From: Xylanibacter rodentium
Lineage (GTDB): Bacteria > Bacteroidota > Bacteroidia > Bacteroidales > Bacteroidaceae
DNA length: 64,000 bases
NCBI RefSeq assembly: GCF_013166575.1
Contig: NZ_JABKKE010000015.1
Location: 1 to 64,000, forward strand
Reading direction: 5' to 3'
Every line of letters starts with the position of its first letter. Within the stretch, counting starts at the first letter, position 1. The notes beneath the pieces were generated by a model. The model was not told the DNA's origin and did no database searches. It saw only the letters and a program-made list of their open reading frames with translations. Positions 56,276-63,957 of the stretch are shown piece by piece. The position numbers and the translations under genes are program-made.

Positions 56276-58027
56276 TTATTTTAGCATTTTAAGTCTCGAA
56301 TCGAGTTCTTTTGTTCCCGATTTCTTAAAAAGTTTCATGTTTATACAACTTCTTATGTTGGTTATACGCTGCAGCGATATGTTTAAGAGGACGGCTATTT
56401 CCGACGGAATGAAATTAAGCCGTATCATCGCACACACTTTGATTTCTCTTTCTTTAAGTTTGTATTTCGGTAAGGTTATAATATTATAAAAATCCGGAAG
56501 AATGTTTTTTGTGAGCGCAATGACGGCAGACAGTTCCTGTTCCGTAGCTGCATCTCCCTTTGCTGCAAGTAAATGTAGTTTTACTGCGACCTCGCTGTTT
56601 CTTAGCGTCCGCTCGTTTTCTGTAACATCATTATCAATACAACAGTCATGATAGGCGGAGATGGATTTTTTCAATTCCTTTATTTCGTTTTCCTTTACGG
56701 CCTTGTATTTTTCGAAATCCGATTCCATCATCTGGAGATCACTTGCAGCCTTGTCGCAATCGGCCCAGATGCCATTGTACTTCCTGTTCATTTCTGTATA
56801 TGCCATACGCTGTCTTCGCATTCTTGCATTGTACATCCTATACGGTACTACTATAGCAATGACGGCGAAACATATCACACATATAATCAGGAAGCGGTAA
56901 TTGTCGGCCTCTGCCGCCTTGTCCTTCGCTGTCTGTTGGGCTTTGTTGTAGTTGTACAGTGCCTTTGCCTTGTTGATTGCTTCCGCCGACCTTACTATTG
57001 CCGACGAGTCGTTCATCCGGCAGAACAGTCTCGCGTATTTTACTACAGAATCTGCCCGGAGCTGGTTCTCATAGTATGCCATAAGCTCGCGGTATGCCAC
57101 TTCGGCACACTGTATGTTGTCCTTGAACTTTATCAGTTTTTTCAGATACATGTATGCGGAGTCTGCCTGTCCTACGGCGTTGTAATATCTTGCCTTTGTC
57201 CCATAGTACGATTCCTTTCCAGCCTCTATGTTCCCGTCTGTATCAAAAAATCCGGAATAACGCTCATAATAGTCCATGCGCGTCTTAGCCTTGTCATATT
57301 TCTTCCGGTGAAGATATACATCTATCACAGCCGGAAGATGGCCTGCCGCAAAATCCTTGCGGCCGAGCCCCTCGTACATCCTTACCACGTTGTCGGTTAT
57401 GCTGATGACAGAGTCCATTTTGTACATATTGAAATAGGCGTATGCTTTCAGGGCATAAGCGTTAAATGCCATTATCGTATCTTTGGCTTTCATGGCGGTT
57501 GCATAAGTGTTCTCCCACTCTTCAAGTTCATATTCCGGAGAGCCCATTTTGTTGAACAGTGTTCCCATCTGTCCGTGTATCCTGCAGAGTGTATGCCAGT
57601 CGCAATCACCGGCTGTGGTGTCGGCCAGAGATACTGCCTCGTGGTATTGATCAAGCGCCATGGGCGCGTCATTAAGGTCGCGGTATACACATCCCAACAG
57701 ATAGTGTGCCGTCATCCGCTGGCTGCGGTTTCCGTGGCGGTCGTACCACTCGGCCACGGCTGCCATTGTGGAATCTGTGGTGAACGGTACGAACATCTTG
57801 TTTTGTGCCTTTGCCTTCAGCAGCTCCAAGCGCATGCGCAGTGCCTTGGGCAGGCTGTCGGGCGATGCACATACAGACGACAGCATCGTAAAAGCCGAAT
57901 CGGGACGGCTTTCCATCAATAGCTCTGCGGCATCAAGCAACTGTTCGGATTTATGCCTGTCAACACATGCAGAAATAACTAAAATTATGAAAACAACAAA
58001 CGGTAATATATATATTTTTTTCTTCAT
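56276..58027 (-). CDS. Transmembrane TPR lipoprotein-regulator with C-terminal HTH
   Basis: A 583-aa protein from the ATG at 58027; the longer frame from 58147 includes the promoter region. The N-terminus is lipoprotein-like (FVVFIILVISAC). TPR-like repeats cover about residues 30-350 (ADTTAGDCDWHTLCRIHGQMG, RKKYDKAKTRMDYYERY, VGQADSAYMYLKKLIKF). One membrane helix (FLIICVICFAVIAIVVPY), a coiled coil and a LuxR-like HTH follow (YKLKEREIKVCAMIRL, SEIAVLLNISLQRITNIR). The same design as the protein at 347. Located in the middle of the NVEALA modules, it is the only apparent regulator of the locus and a candidate sensor of its peptides or of envelope state (inference). Confidence 0.82.
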   Translation of the reverse strand: MKKKIYILPFVVFIILVISACVDRHKSEQLLDAAELLMESRPDSAFTMLSSVCASPDSLPKALRMRLELLKAKAQNKMFVPFTTDSTMAAVAEWYDRHGNRSQRMTAHYLLGCVYRDLNDAPMALDQYHEAVSLADTTAGDCDWHTLCRIHGQMGTLFNKMGSPEYELEEWENTYATAMKAKDTIMAFNAYALKAYAYFNMYKMDSVISITDNVVRMYEGLGRKDFAAGHLPAVIDVYLHRKKYDKAKTRMDYYERYSGFFDTDGNIEAGKESYYGTKARYYNAVGQADSAYMYLKKLIKFKDNIQCAEVAYRELMAYYENQLRADSVVKYARLFCRMNDSSAIVRSAEAINKAKALYNYNKAQQTAKDKAAEADNYRFLIICVICFAVIAIVVPYRMYNARMRRQRMAYTEMNRKYNGIWADCDKAASDLQMMESDFEKYKAVKENEIKELKKSISAYHDCCIDNDVTENERTLRNSEVAVKLHLLAAKGDAATEQELSAVIALTKNILPDFYNIITLPKYKLKEREIKVCAMIRLNFIPSEIAVLLNISLQRITNIRSCINMKLFKKSGTKELDSRLKMLK

Positions 58028-58063
58028 ATCTGTTTTCTGAATCAAAATAAAAAATTTATTTTG

Positions 58064-58071
58064 CAAAGATA
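58064..58071 (-). promoter_or_regulatory. -7 box of the TPR-HTH regulator
   Basis: TATCTTTG on the minus strand matches TAnnTTTG and lies 36 bp before the ATG. The upstream TTTTG is too close for the consensus spacing, so the assignment is tentative. Confidence 0.4.
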
Positions 58072-58249
58072 ATATAAAAAATAACAAAATACATACACCG
58101 GCAGGATATTTCGTGGGAAAAGTGTGAAAAATTAAAAATACAGGCAATTACATCGCTTCTGTATATTACAGTCATTTACATGTCTGCACCACAGGTTTTA
58201 TATTGGGCATAAACTGTTCAGGCAAGCGGAAACAAATAAGGGAAACCGA

Positions 58250-58429
58250 TTAGACGATTTCCCTTTTGTTGTATGCTGTTTGTTGTTCTCTGAAAGGTCT
58301 GAGCTTGCCATATATATTGGGCCTTTTTTTCATTATGTCATGGAACATTTCATATATTCTTTTGTTTTTTAGCGGATTACCTACCAATACCACTCTGTTG
58401 CTTTCATCCAAAATGAAAGTTTGACTTTA
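58250..58429 (-). pseudogene. C-terminal fragment of a thioredoxin-like gene
   Basis: On the minus strand the sequence reads QTFILDESNRVVLVGNPLKN and continues for about 37 more codons to TAA at 58250-58252. This is the last part of the thioredoxin-like family (compare HCFVLDKGNRIVFIGNPTKN in the next gene). The redox motif and everything before it are absent; the fragment begins just where a solitary element end (58431-58453) lies. It is a deletion remnant. Confidence 0.8.
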
Positions 58430-58430
58430 T

Positions 58431-58453
58431 ATAAGTTGGTCAACAAAATTATA
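58431..58453. repeat. Solitary terminal repeat of the palindromic element
   Basis: AAGTTGGTCAACAAAATTATAA matches the left end of element C (AAGTTAGTCAACAAAATTAAAC) at most positions. No element body follows. It abuts a truncated thioredoxin-like gene, suggesting excision or recombination at this end. Confidence 0.6.
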
Positions 58454-58533
58454 ATTCTGCTTTTGATATGAAGGCATGAATTTGTTTTTGTATTGATTGT
58501 TGTCATTACTGATTATCAATTATTAGGACATAT

Positions 58534-59112
58534 TCATTGTAATTTTAACTTCTCTATAAACTCCAGATATTTGTTCTCCATATCCATATTTTTTGTAGGA
58601 TTTCCAATAAATACAATCCTATTACCTTTATCAAGAACAAAACAATGGTATCTATTCTTTTTAAGAATAAAAGGATTTACTTTGGAAAATTTATATTCAG
58701 TATCTATATATATAGGATATAGCAGCCGACTGTCTAAATAATTAGATTTGAATTTATCTTCGCTTCCTTTAAGTGGAGAGAATATAAAATAATAATCCAT
58801 ATTTATACCAAAAGCCTCTGTTTTGGAAATAATGCTATTCCATATTGTCAGTCTTTTTAACTCACAACTTGAACATTGTAATGAATCATGATATATTATG
58901 AATTTATAATTCTCATTTTTATTTTCCGAATAAGTTCGAATATTTCTCTTTGGTTTGAATACAGTCATGTTTTCTATAGGAATACTTACTTTTACAGATT
59001 TGAGAAATTCATACTCTTCATCCATTTTTCTTTGTCGGAAGGCATAAACCATGTGTATCAATACAAGCATGATACACATGATAATACAGATAAATGTTAT
59101 TTTAGAGTGCAT
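58534..59112 (-). CDS. Thioredoxin-like membrane-anchored protein (CSSC)
   Basis: A 192-aa protein with an N-terminal hydrophobic anchor (ITFICIIMCIMLVLIHMVYA) and no clear lipobox, unlike its paralogues. The redox motif is Cys80-Ser-Ser-Cys83 after KFIIYHDSLQ. The C-terminal HCFVLDKGNRIVFIGNP signature is conserved. Its start overlaps the end of propeller (6) by 16 bp, which shows translational coupling. Very AT-rich. Confidence 0.8.
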   Translation of the reverse strand: MHSKITFICIIMCIMLVLIHMVYAFRQRKMDEEYEFLKSVKVSIPIENMTVFKPKRNIRTYSENKNENYKFIIYHDSLQCSSCELKRLTIWNSIISKTEAFGINMDYYFIFSPLKGSEDKFKSNYLDSRLLYPIYIDTEYKFSKVNPFILKKNRYHCFVLDKGNRIVFIGNPTKNMDMENKYLEFIEKLKLQ

Positions 59113-60344
59113 TTTACAATTATAGGATTATTGTTTTCTGACAGTAGTTCAAATTTCCGAATGTCCTTGTCATCAATACCTTCGCCTTTGTATTGCCTGT
59201 TACTTTCCAGCTGTTTCTTGATATTTTTAAGATTGGCTGTAAAAGTTGCAAACAATGACGGCTCTACCTCAAAATAGCATATTCCATTATCGACAGTCAA
59301 AGGCAGAACTGTAGGCATATTCATTATTCCACCGGCTTCGTCTATAACCTTGATTCCACAAAGATCGTTTCTCAAATTATATCCTGCATGTACCTTACCG
59401 CCATATTCTTCTTTATCTTTGATGCACAGATAAAGAAAATCCCGACATATCGTAGTGACAAAACATCGTTTGGCCTCAAAAAATCTTGTGCAATAAGTGG
59501 TGTTCTTGTTTCTATGCAACATTTTACGAAACTTATCTTCATTATATCCAAACCAATCTTCAGGAATCCCGTTCTTTCCGAACGACAGATGATAGCGCGG
59601 AACGAGTGAGTCGTTTCGAAGTTCAAATATGTTTGATGAATATTCCGTGTGACAAAGAAGTTTTCCGTCACATTTTGAAAATATACGATTGGAAGACCTT
59701 TGGAATTCTGTAATGGTATTGTATTCATCAAACTCTTTCTTTATCTTTCCATTTCTATCCATTATGAAATATTTGAATGAATACGGACGGTCTTTTATTT
59801 CATATGATTTACAAACCGCAATGCTGTTACTGTCAAGAACCTCCAAAGTTCCATGCCATTGTTCCGACTCTTTTTTATTCACCAAATTTCCCTTTATGTC
59901 ATAATATAGCAGGGCTTTTCTGACATTATCCCAGACTATCACCTGTTTATTATACGGATCATAGGCAATATCTATAGGACGCACATATTCATTCTTTTGA
60001 TGTCCCCGTTCTCCTATCTTATTCATATAGTGTCCGTCACGGTTATAACGGACAATAATTCCATTTCTCCTGTCGAACACAATCATATCACCATCGGGCG
60101 TTACAGCCAGTTTTTCAATCATACCTACAGTTGAGTTAAAAGTATCTTCCAATGGAATATATTCTACCTCAGAGAATATATCGGAGCAGGCGATAACGGA
60201 AGAATCTTTTATGTCGGAGATATTTATTACCGTACAGCCTTCTAAAATCTCATCCTCTGAATGATAGAAAGTAACCTGTTTATTGCTACATGAGGCCATG
60301 ACATAAAACAATAAACAAAACGAAGAAATATATAGAAACTTCAT
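59097..60344 (-). CDS. 6-bladed beta-propeller lipoprotein (6)
   Basis: A 415-aa lipoprotein (lipobox YVMASC). BF3164-type propeller: FSEVEYIPLEDTFNSTVGMIEKLAV, GDMIVFDRRNGIIVRYNRDGHYMNKIG, GHQKNEYVRPIDIAYDPYNKQVIVWD, with a C-terminal acidic tail. It is about 40 residues longer than its paralogues. It lies 51 bp after NVEALA (4) and overlaps the thioredoxin-like gene. Confidence 0.86.
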   Translation of the reverse strand: MKFLYISSFCLLFYVMASCSNKQVTFYHSEDEILEGCTVINISDIKDSSVIACSDIFSEVEYIPLEDTFNSTVGMIEKLAVTPDGDMIVFDRRNGIIVRYNRDGHYMNKIGERGHQKNEYVRPIDIAYDPYNKQVIVWDNVRKALLYYDIKGNLVNKKESEQWHGTLEVLDSNSIAVCKSYEIKDRPYSFKYFIMDRNGKIKKEFDEYNTITEFQRSSNRIFSKCDGKLLCHTEYSSNIFELRNDSLVPRYHLSFGKNGIPEDWFGYNEDKFRKMLHRNKNTTYCTRFFEAKRCFVTTICRDFLYLCIKDKEEYGGKVHAGYNLRNDLCGIKVIDEAGGIMNMPTVLPLTVDNGICYFEVEPSLFATFTANLKNIKKQLESNRQYKGEGIDDKDIRKFELLSENNNPIIVKCTLK

Positions 60345-60395
60345 AATTGATTTACTTTATAATGAATTAGTCAGTTTGTTACAAAATGTCAACAA

Positions 60396-60833
60396 TTATT
60401 TTCTTTCACAATCAGTAGAATCACAATGTGGTTCTGTTCCATCCTCTTCATCATATGTGCAAGAAATATAATGCCCTGGATACGTGGTTGTTTTTGTTGT
60501 ACTTCCCGATTGGGCACCAATTGTCACATCTGCGATACCTTTAACACCAATAGTCAATTCTCCACTTACACCACCTGAATTTTCCGTTTCTGTTATTTCG
60601 CAGTCTAAATCTTCTTTAATCCATGTGTTTTGGTTATAATACTTTATAGGATTAGTAATGTGTGACAACCAACCGCTAATATCAATGTCACTCAATGCTT
60701 CTACATCTCCCAAAAGTAACGATTTGGCATCGTTAATACCGTTGTTGTGTGTGGAGTAGGCTTTCCAACTTACTGCTCCCATTGCAACAACGCAGACTAT
60801 TGCGAGTGTTGCCTTTATAATTTTTGTCTTCAT
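60396..60833 (-). CDS. NVEALA-family exported peptide (4), long core
   Basis: A 145-aa precursor, the longest of the five. Leader KIIKATLAIVCVVAMGAVSW is close to that of peptide (1). The motif is LLLGDVEALSDIDI, and the core has four Cys, three of them in the last 25 residues (SCTYDEEDG, HCDSTDCERK). A Gly/Thr-rich middle (GGVSGELTIGVKGIADVTIG) has no counterpart in the other peptides. Its 5' leader is part of the 240-bp repeat shared with 63214-63458. Confidence 0.85.
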   Translation of the reverse strand: MKTKIIKATLAIVCVVAMGAVSWKAYSTHNNGINDAKSLLLGDVEALSDIDISGWLSHITNPIKYYNQNTWIKEDLDCEITETENSGGVSGELTIGVKGIADVTIGAQSGSTTKTTTYPGHYISCTYDEEDGTEPHCDSTDCERK

Positions 60834-60848
60834 TTTACATTTGATTTT

Positions 60849-61081
60849 AAAAATGAATAAATTACCGACAATATCAAGCGGCCGGATTCGCTTTTGTCCT
60901 GCTGTATATGACAGCAGGTGATTTCCCTAACGGCTTTCTCGGAATTTTGGCCACAACGCAGTGATAGAGTGCAGCGTGTGCATAGCCAATCCGAGGAGGG
61001 TAAAAGGGTGTGCCGGAAAACGCGAAAACTCCGGCACACACCACAAACGTCTCATGGTATTTGGCTTTTGAAAAGCGATTG
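60849..61081. repeat. 240-bp intergenic repeat, copy 1
   Basis: Nearly identical to 63214-63458, with a few substitutions and small indels. It contains TTACCGACAATATCAAGCGG next to the NVEALA start, CTAACGGCTTTCTCGG, and a GTGTGCCGG...CCGGCACAC stem-loop (61008-61039). Its right end overlaps the last ten codons of the thioredoxin-like gene at 61052. Frames within it are not genes. Confidence 0.88.
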
Positions 61082-61669
61082 CTTTTTATTATCGGCAACG
61101 ATTTCTTGAAAAAGTTTGTTTATTTTTTCATTCTTTACAGGATCTCCAACTAGCAATATTTTCTTATCCCCATTCAATAAGAATGTATGAAATCTCTGGT
61201 CGTTTGGTATCTGCGGATTATTATGATGGAAAGAATTTGAAGAATCCAAATAAATGGAAGTTGCAAATTTCAAAGACCTTACTGTAAACATAAAGGTATT
61301 CTCATCTTCTTTTTTAGGCGAAAAAATAAAGCAGAAATCGACATTATCAGACATTTTCTTCGATTCATAAATAAATTCATTCCAATAGTGTAATTCACTC
61401 AGTTTACAAGAAGAACAAACAAAAGAATCGGCATAGACAACCCAAAGATATTCTTTTGTTTCATCCATATTACTTTGTGTAGTGGAATCTTTAGTATTGC
61501 AATATACCAGTTCCATTTTATCTTTTGACAGATTTACCGGCCTGGACGTCATCTTCAAGATTGTCTCTTTATATCTCTCATTATGATTACAGGCACTCAT
61601 GCCAATGATGAACAGAACAGTGGAAAATACCCATTTAATATGGCGTTTGCCTATATCGTTATATTTCAT
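61052..61669 (-). CDS. Thioredoxin-like lipoprotein (CSSC)
   Basis: A 205-aa lipoprotein (lipobox GMSAC27). The redox motif is Cys85-Ser-Ser-Cys88 after EYLWVVYADSFV; NVDFCFIFSPKKED and FHTFLLNGDKKILLVGDPVKN follow. Mature N-terminus MTSRPVNLSKDKMELV matches MRSHPINLCLNKMQC of the protein at 54812, so these two are the closest pair. The last ten codons (QSLFKSQIP) lie in the 240-bp repeat, so the C-terminus may have been supplied by it. It lies 39 bp after propeller (7). Confidence 0.82.
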   Translation of the reverse strand: MKYNDIGKRHIKWVFSTVLFIIGMSACNHNERYKETILKMTSRPVNLSKDKMELVYCNTKDSTTQSNMDETKEYLWVVYADSFVCSSCKLSELHYWNEFIYESKKMSDNVDFCFIFSPKKEDENTFMFTVRSLKFATSIYLDSSNSFHHNNPQIPNDQRFHTFLLNGDKKILLVGDPVKNEKINKLFQEIVADNKKQSLFKSQIP

Positions 61670-61708
61670 AATAAACCAAAGTATAAGTAGGTTTAAAAAA
61701 ACAAAATT

Positions 61709-62800
61709 TTATTTCTTCATCTGATAAAAAACCAGCACAGTATTACCATCTTGCATATATTCAACCATGTTTTCTGGTATGCCGCCGGTAGTTTTCATGA
61801 ACTTCAGCATCGTTAGGTTGATATAACCAATGATGTAGATGTCACTTACATGCAAAGGTACCATAATGTCCTGCACATCACGACTGTTCTTTTCGCAGTC
61901 GTTTATGCCACCGTCCTTTTTCATCAAGTCATAATATATCACACCTCTCTTCCCTCGGTTGTACACCTGTCCTATCATCTTGTTGTTGACAAACAGCGGA
62001 CACTCCTCGGTATAGACATACTTGCTTTCGTCACCGCTTTCTGTCAACTTCACATAGCTGTGCTGTCGTTCCCGAGGGATGTTCCTGCCGTCGAAGTCGA
62101 GACGGTATGTTCCTGCGTTTTCACCATCAAGGGTAAATTTATAAACAATATCATTCAGTGGACGGTTATAGTATATTGTATCATTGCACTTCTGAAAAAG
62201 ATTGCCTGTCAGAAGGTCGGCTTTGTTGTCTTTATCATACTTGAGAAGTACATCCTGTATCTTGAATACAGAATCTGTCAGACAAAGCTCTTCGCCGCCA
62301 TTGTCACGCCCGAGGCTGAAAAGAAACCGGTTGCCTTTCAGCGTCACAAAGCCATCGCCGTTGAAGTCTGTCTTGATTGCCTTCGCAAATTTTCCGTCGT
62401 GCCCATAAAGCAACATCTTCTTCTGCATCCTGTCGTACAAGTACACATAGCTGTCGTCTACATCAAAATCAAACAGACGTATATATTCTGATTTGGACTT
62501 TCCGCGGCGGCTGTATTTTCTTATGTAATTGCCCTGCATGTCAAATGCAACAACCGTATTCTGGCCGAATTTGTCAAACACGTAGATGGTATCATTGTGT
62601 ATCAGCAGTTTGCTTATAGCATTGACCGAAACATGGTCAGCCTCGTTGAGTTTTAAAAAATCTGTAAACTCAACAAAATCAGAGCTGACACTGTCATTCC
62701 GTTCTATATTGAAATTCAGTGTCTCGGCTTCCTGTTGGATTTTATTGTCTGTGCAGGCAACAAAAGATAAAGATAGTAATATAACAAATATTTTTTTCAT
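61709..62800 (-). CDS. 6-bladed beta-propeller lipoprotein (7)
   Basis: A 363-aa lipoprotein (lipobox LSFVAC). BF3164-type blades: AISKLLIHNDTIYVFDKFGQNTVVAFDMQGNYIRKYS, GKSKSEYIRLFDFDVDDSYVYLYDRMQKKMLLYG. The central and C-terminal blades continue to VEYMQDGNTVLVFYQMKK. Closest in organisation to propellers (1) and (4). It lies 144 bp after NVEALA (5), with an imperfect stem (ATTACCACCCG and CGGGTGATAAT) in the gap. Confidence 0.86.
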   Translation of the reverse strand: MKKIFVILLSLSFVACTDNKIQQEAETLNFNIERNDSVSSDFVEFTDFLKLNEADHVSVNAISKLLIHNDTIYVFDKFGQNTVVAFDMQGNYIRKYSRRGKSKSEYIRLFDFDVDDSYVYLYDRMQKKMLLYGHDGKFAKAIKTDFNGDGFVTLKGNRFLFSLGRDNGGEELCLTDSVFKIQDVLLKYDKDNKADLLTGNLFQKCNDTIYYNRPLNDIVYKFTLDGENAGTYRLDFDGRNIPRERQHSYVKLTESGDESKYVYTEECPLFVNNKMIGQVYNRGKRGVIYYDLMKKDGGINDCEKNSRDVQDIMVPLHVSDIYIIGYINLTMLKFMKTTGGIPENMVEYMQDGNTVLVFYQMKK

Positions 62801-62944
62801 ATCAGACTGTTTAAATTTTATAAGAGCATTACCACCCGCAACAACAGATTTATCTATATGTCATGATGATGTAATATATCGTGAAAAATATGAAATAATC
62901 CTTTACGGGTGATAATACTCCGCATTTTTACTTATTGGCAATCA

Positions 62945-63199
62945 TCAACACGGTGTTTCTGTACATGGATGACTGTTTGTACAAAGGCACCACTTGCCTT
63001 GCCCGCCACCATTGCATTTGAAAGGAGTTCCAGGTCCGGTATTAGATGCAGATACATCACCATCAGCCAATGCCTCGACATTAGCCATTAACAGATCGCC
63101 GTCTTCAGCGGCGGAATTGTGGAGATATGTGTGGTATGCGCCTGCGGCAGCTACCACAATCATAAAACCTACAACAAATGAAAATGTTTTTCTTTTCAT
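62945..63199 (-). CDS. NVEALA-family exported peptide (5)
   Basis: An 84-aa precursor. Leader KTFSFVVGFMIVVAAAGAYHTY, motif DLLMANVEALADGD, then a very short core of about 30 residues with five Cys (FKCNGGG, WCLC, HPCTE and a terminal PC). Leader and motif are near-identical to peptide (2) at DNA level (CCAATGCCTCGACATTAGCC on the plus strand), while the cores share nothing. Its 5' leader overlaps the 240-bp repeat. Confidence 0.87.
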   Translation of the reverse strand: MKRKTFSFVVGFMIVVAAAGAYHTYLHNSAAEDGDLLMANVEALADGDVSASNTGPGTPFKCNGGGQGKWCLCTNSHPCTETPC

Positions 63200-63213
63200 A
63201 TTTGAAAAATTAA

Positions 63214-63458
63214 AAAAATGAATAAATTACCGACAATATCAAGCGGCCGGATTCGCTTTTGTCCTATTTGTTTCTGCTGTATATGACTGCAGGTGATTTC
63301 CCTAACGGCTTTCTCGGAATTTTGGCCACAACGCAGTGATAGAGTGCAGCGTGTGCATAGCCCCAATCCGAGGAGGGTAAAAGGGTGTGCCGGAAAACGC
63401 GAAAACTCTGGCACACACCACAAACGTCTCATGGTATCAGGCTTTTGAAAAGCGATTG
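63214..63458. repeat. 240-bp intergenic repeat, copy 2
   Basis: Second copy of the sequence at 60849-61081, with a GTGTGCCGG...CTGGCACAC stem-loop at 63385-63416. At its right end ten codons (63429-63458) would read QSLFKSLIP and stop, as at the end of the thioredoxin-like gene beside copy 1, but no such gene follows here. Either a thioredoxin-like gene was deleted, or these codons belong to the repeat. Confidence 0.85.
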
Positions 63459-63535
63459 TTTTACAGTGGCGATGCCTCGCCTCTGCTCATTCTGCTTGAC
63501 GAAACCGCATTATAAATACGATGCGTTCTGTTTTT

Positions 63536-63957
63536 TTATATTGTTATATCTCCATAAAAATAGTACCCGCCACGGCAGAGACGTATCTCGTATTCATCTG
63601 TGATGTAATTCGGGATTTCTATTGTCTCAGCATCTTCGGCCACCTCGGATGAATATACGGTATAATAATCTCCGTTTTCGTCTATTGACACTAATTGAAT
63701 TTCGTCGAAAGAATAGCCGTCCGGATATACTGTATGTCCGTCCATATATATGGATGGTATCTGAACAGGAGATCTGCCGATGCCTTTATCTATATTCGTC
63801 GGATTGTAATAACCTACATGCAAATCTATACGTATGCGGTTTTGGCTCACACTGGAAAAGTTTGCATTCATTTCGGCAGCGCTGTTGGCTGTCACATTTC
63901 CGGCAAATGCCGACATTATTAAAAGGCATTGTAGTTAATAATTGTTTTTCTATTCAT
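63536..63957 (-). pseudogene. Second copy of the small beta-rich secreted protein, frameshifted
   Basis: The mature part (from MSAFAGNVTA at 63916) is intact and closely similar to 55692-56117 (SIYMDGHTVYPDGYSFDEIQLV, EYEIRLCRGGYYFYGDI). The start at 63957 is also preserved, but the signal-peptide region has two extra bases relative to the intact copy (AGAAAAAC for AGAAAAC, and CTACAATGCC for CTACATGCC). The signal sequence therefore runs into a stop. It is either inactivated or these are assembly errors; translation from 63916 would give a protein with no signal peptide. Confidence 0.72.

Noticed and set aside
56648..57922. Plus-strand frame of 424 aa antisense to the TPR-HTH gene
   Set aside because: Its translation is His/Cys/Val-rich without any domain, whereas the minus strand encodes a coherent TPR-TM-HTH protein.
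60830..61098. Minus-strand frames with LRCGQNSEKAVREIT in the 240-bp repeat (also at 63196-63432)
   Set aside because: The frame shifts between the two copies and each overlaps an NVEALA leader; this is a repeat, not a gene.
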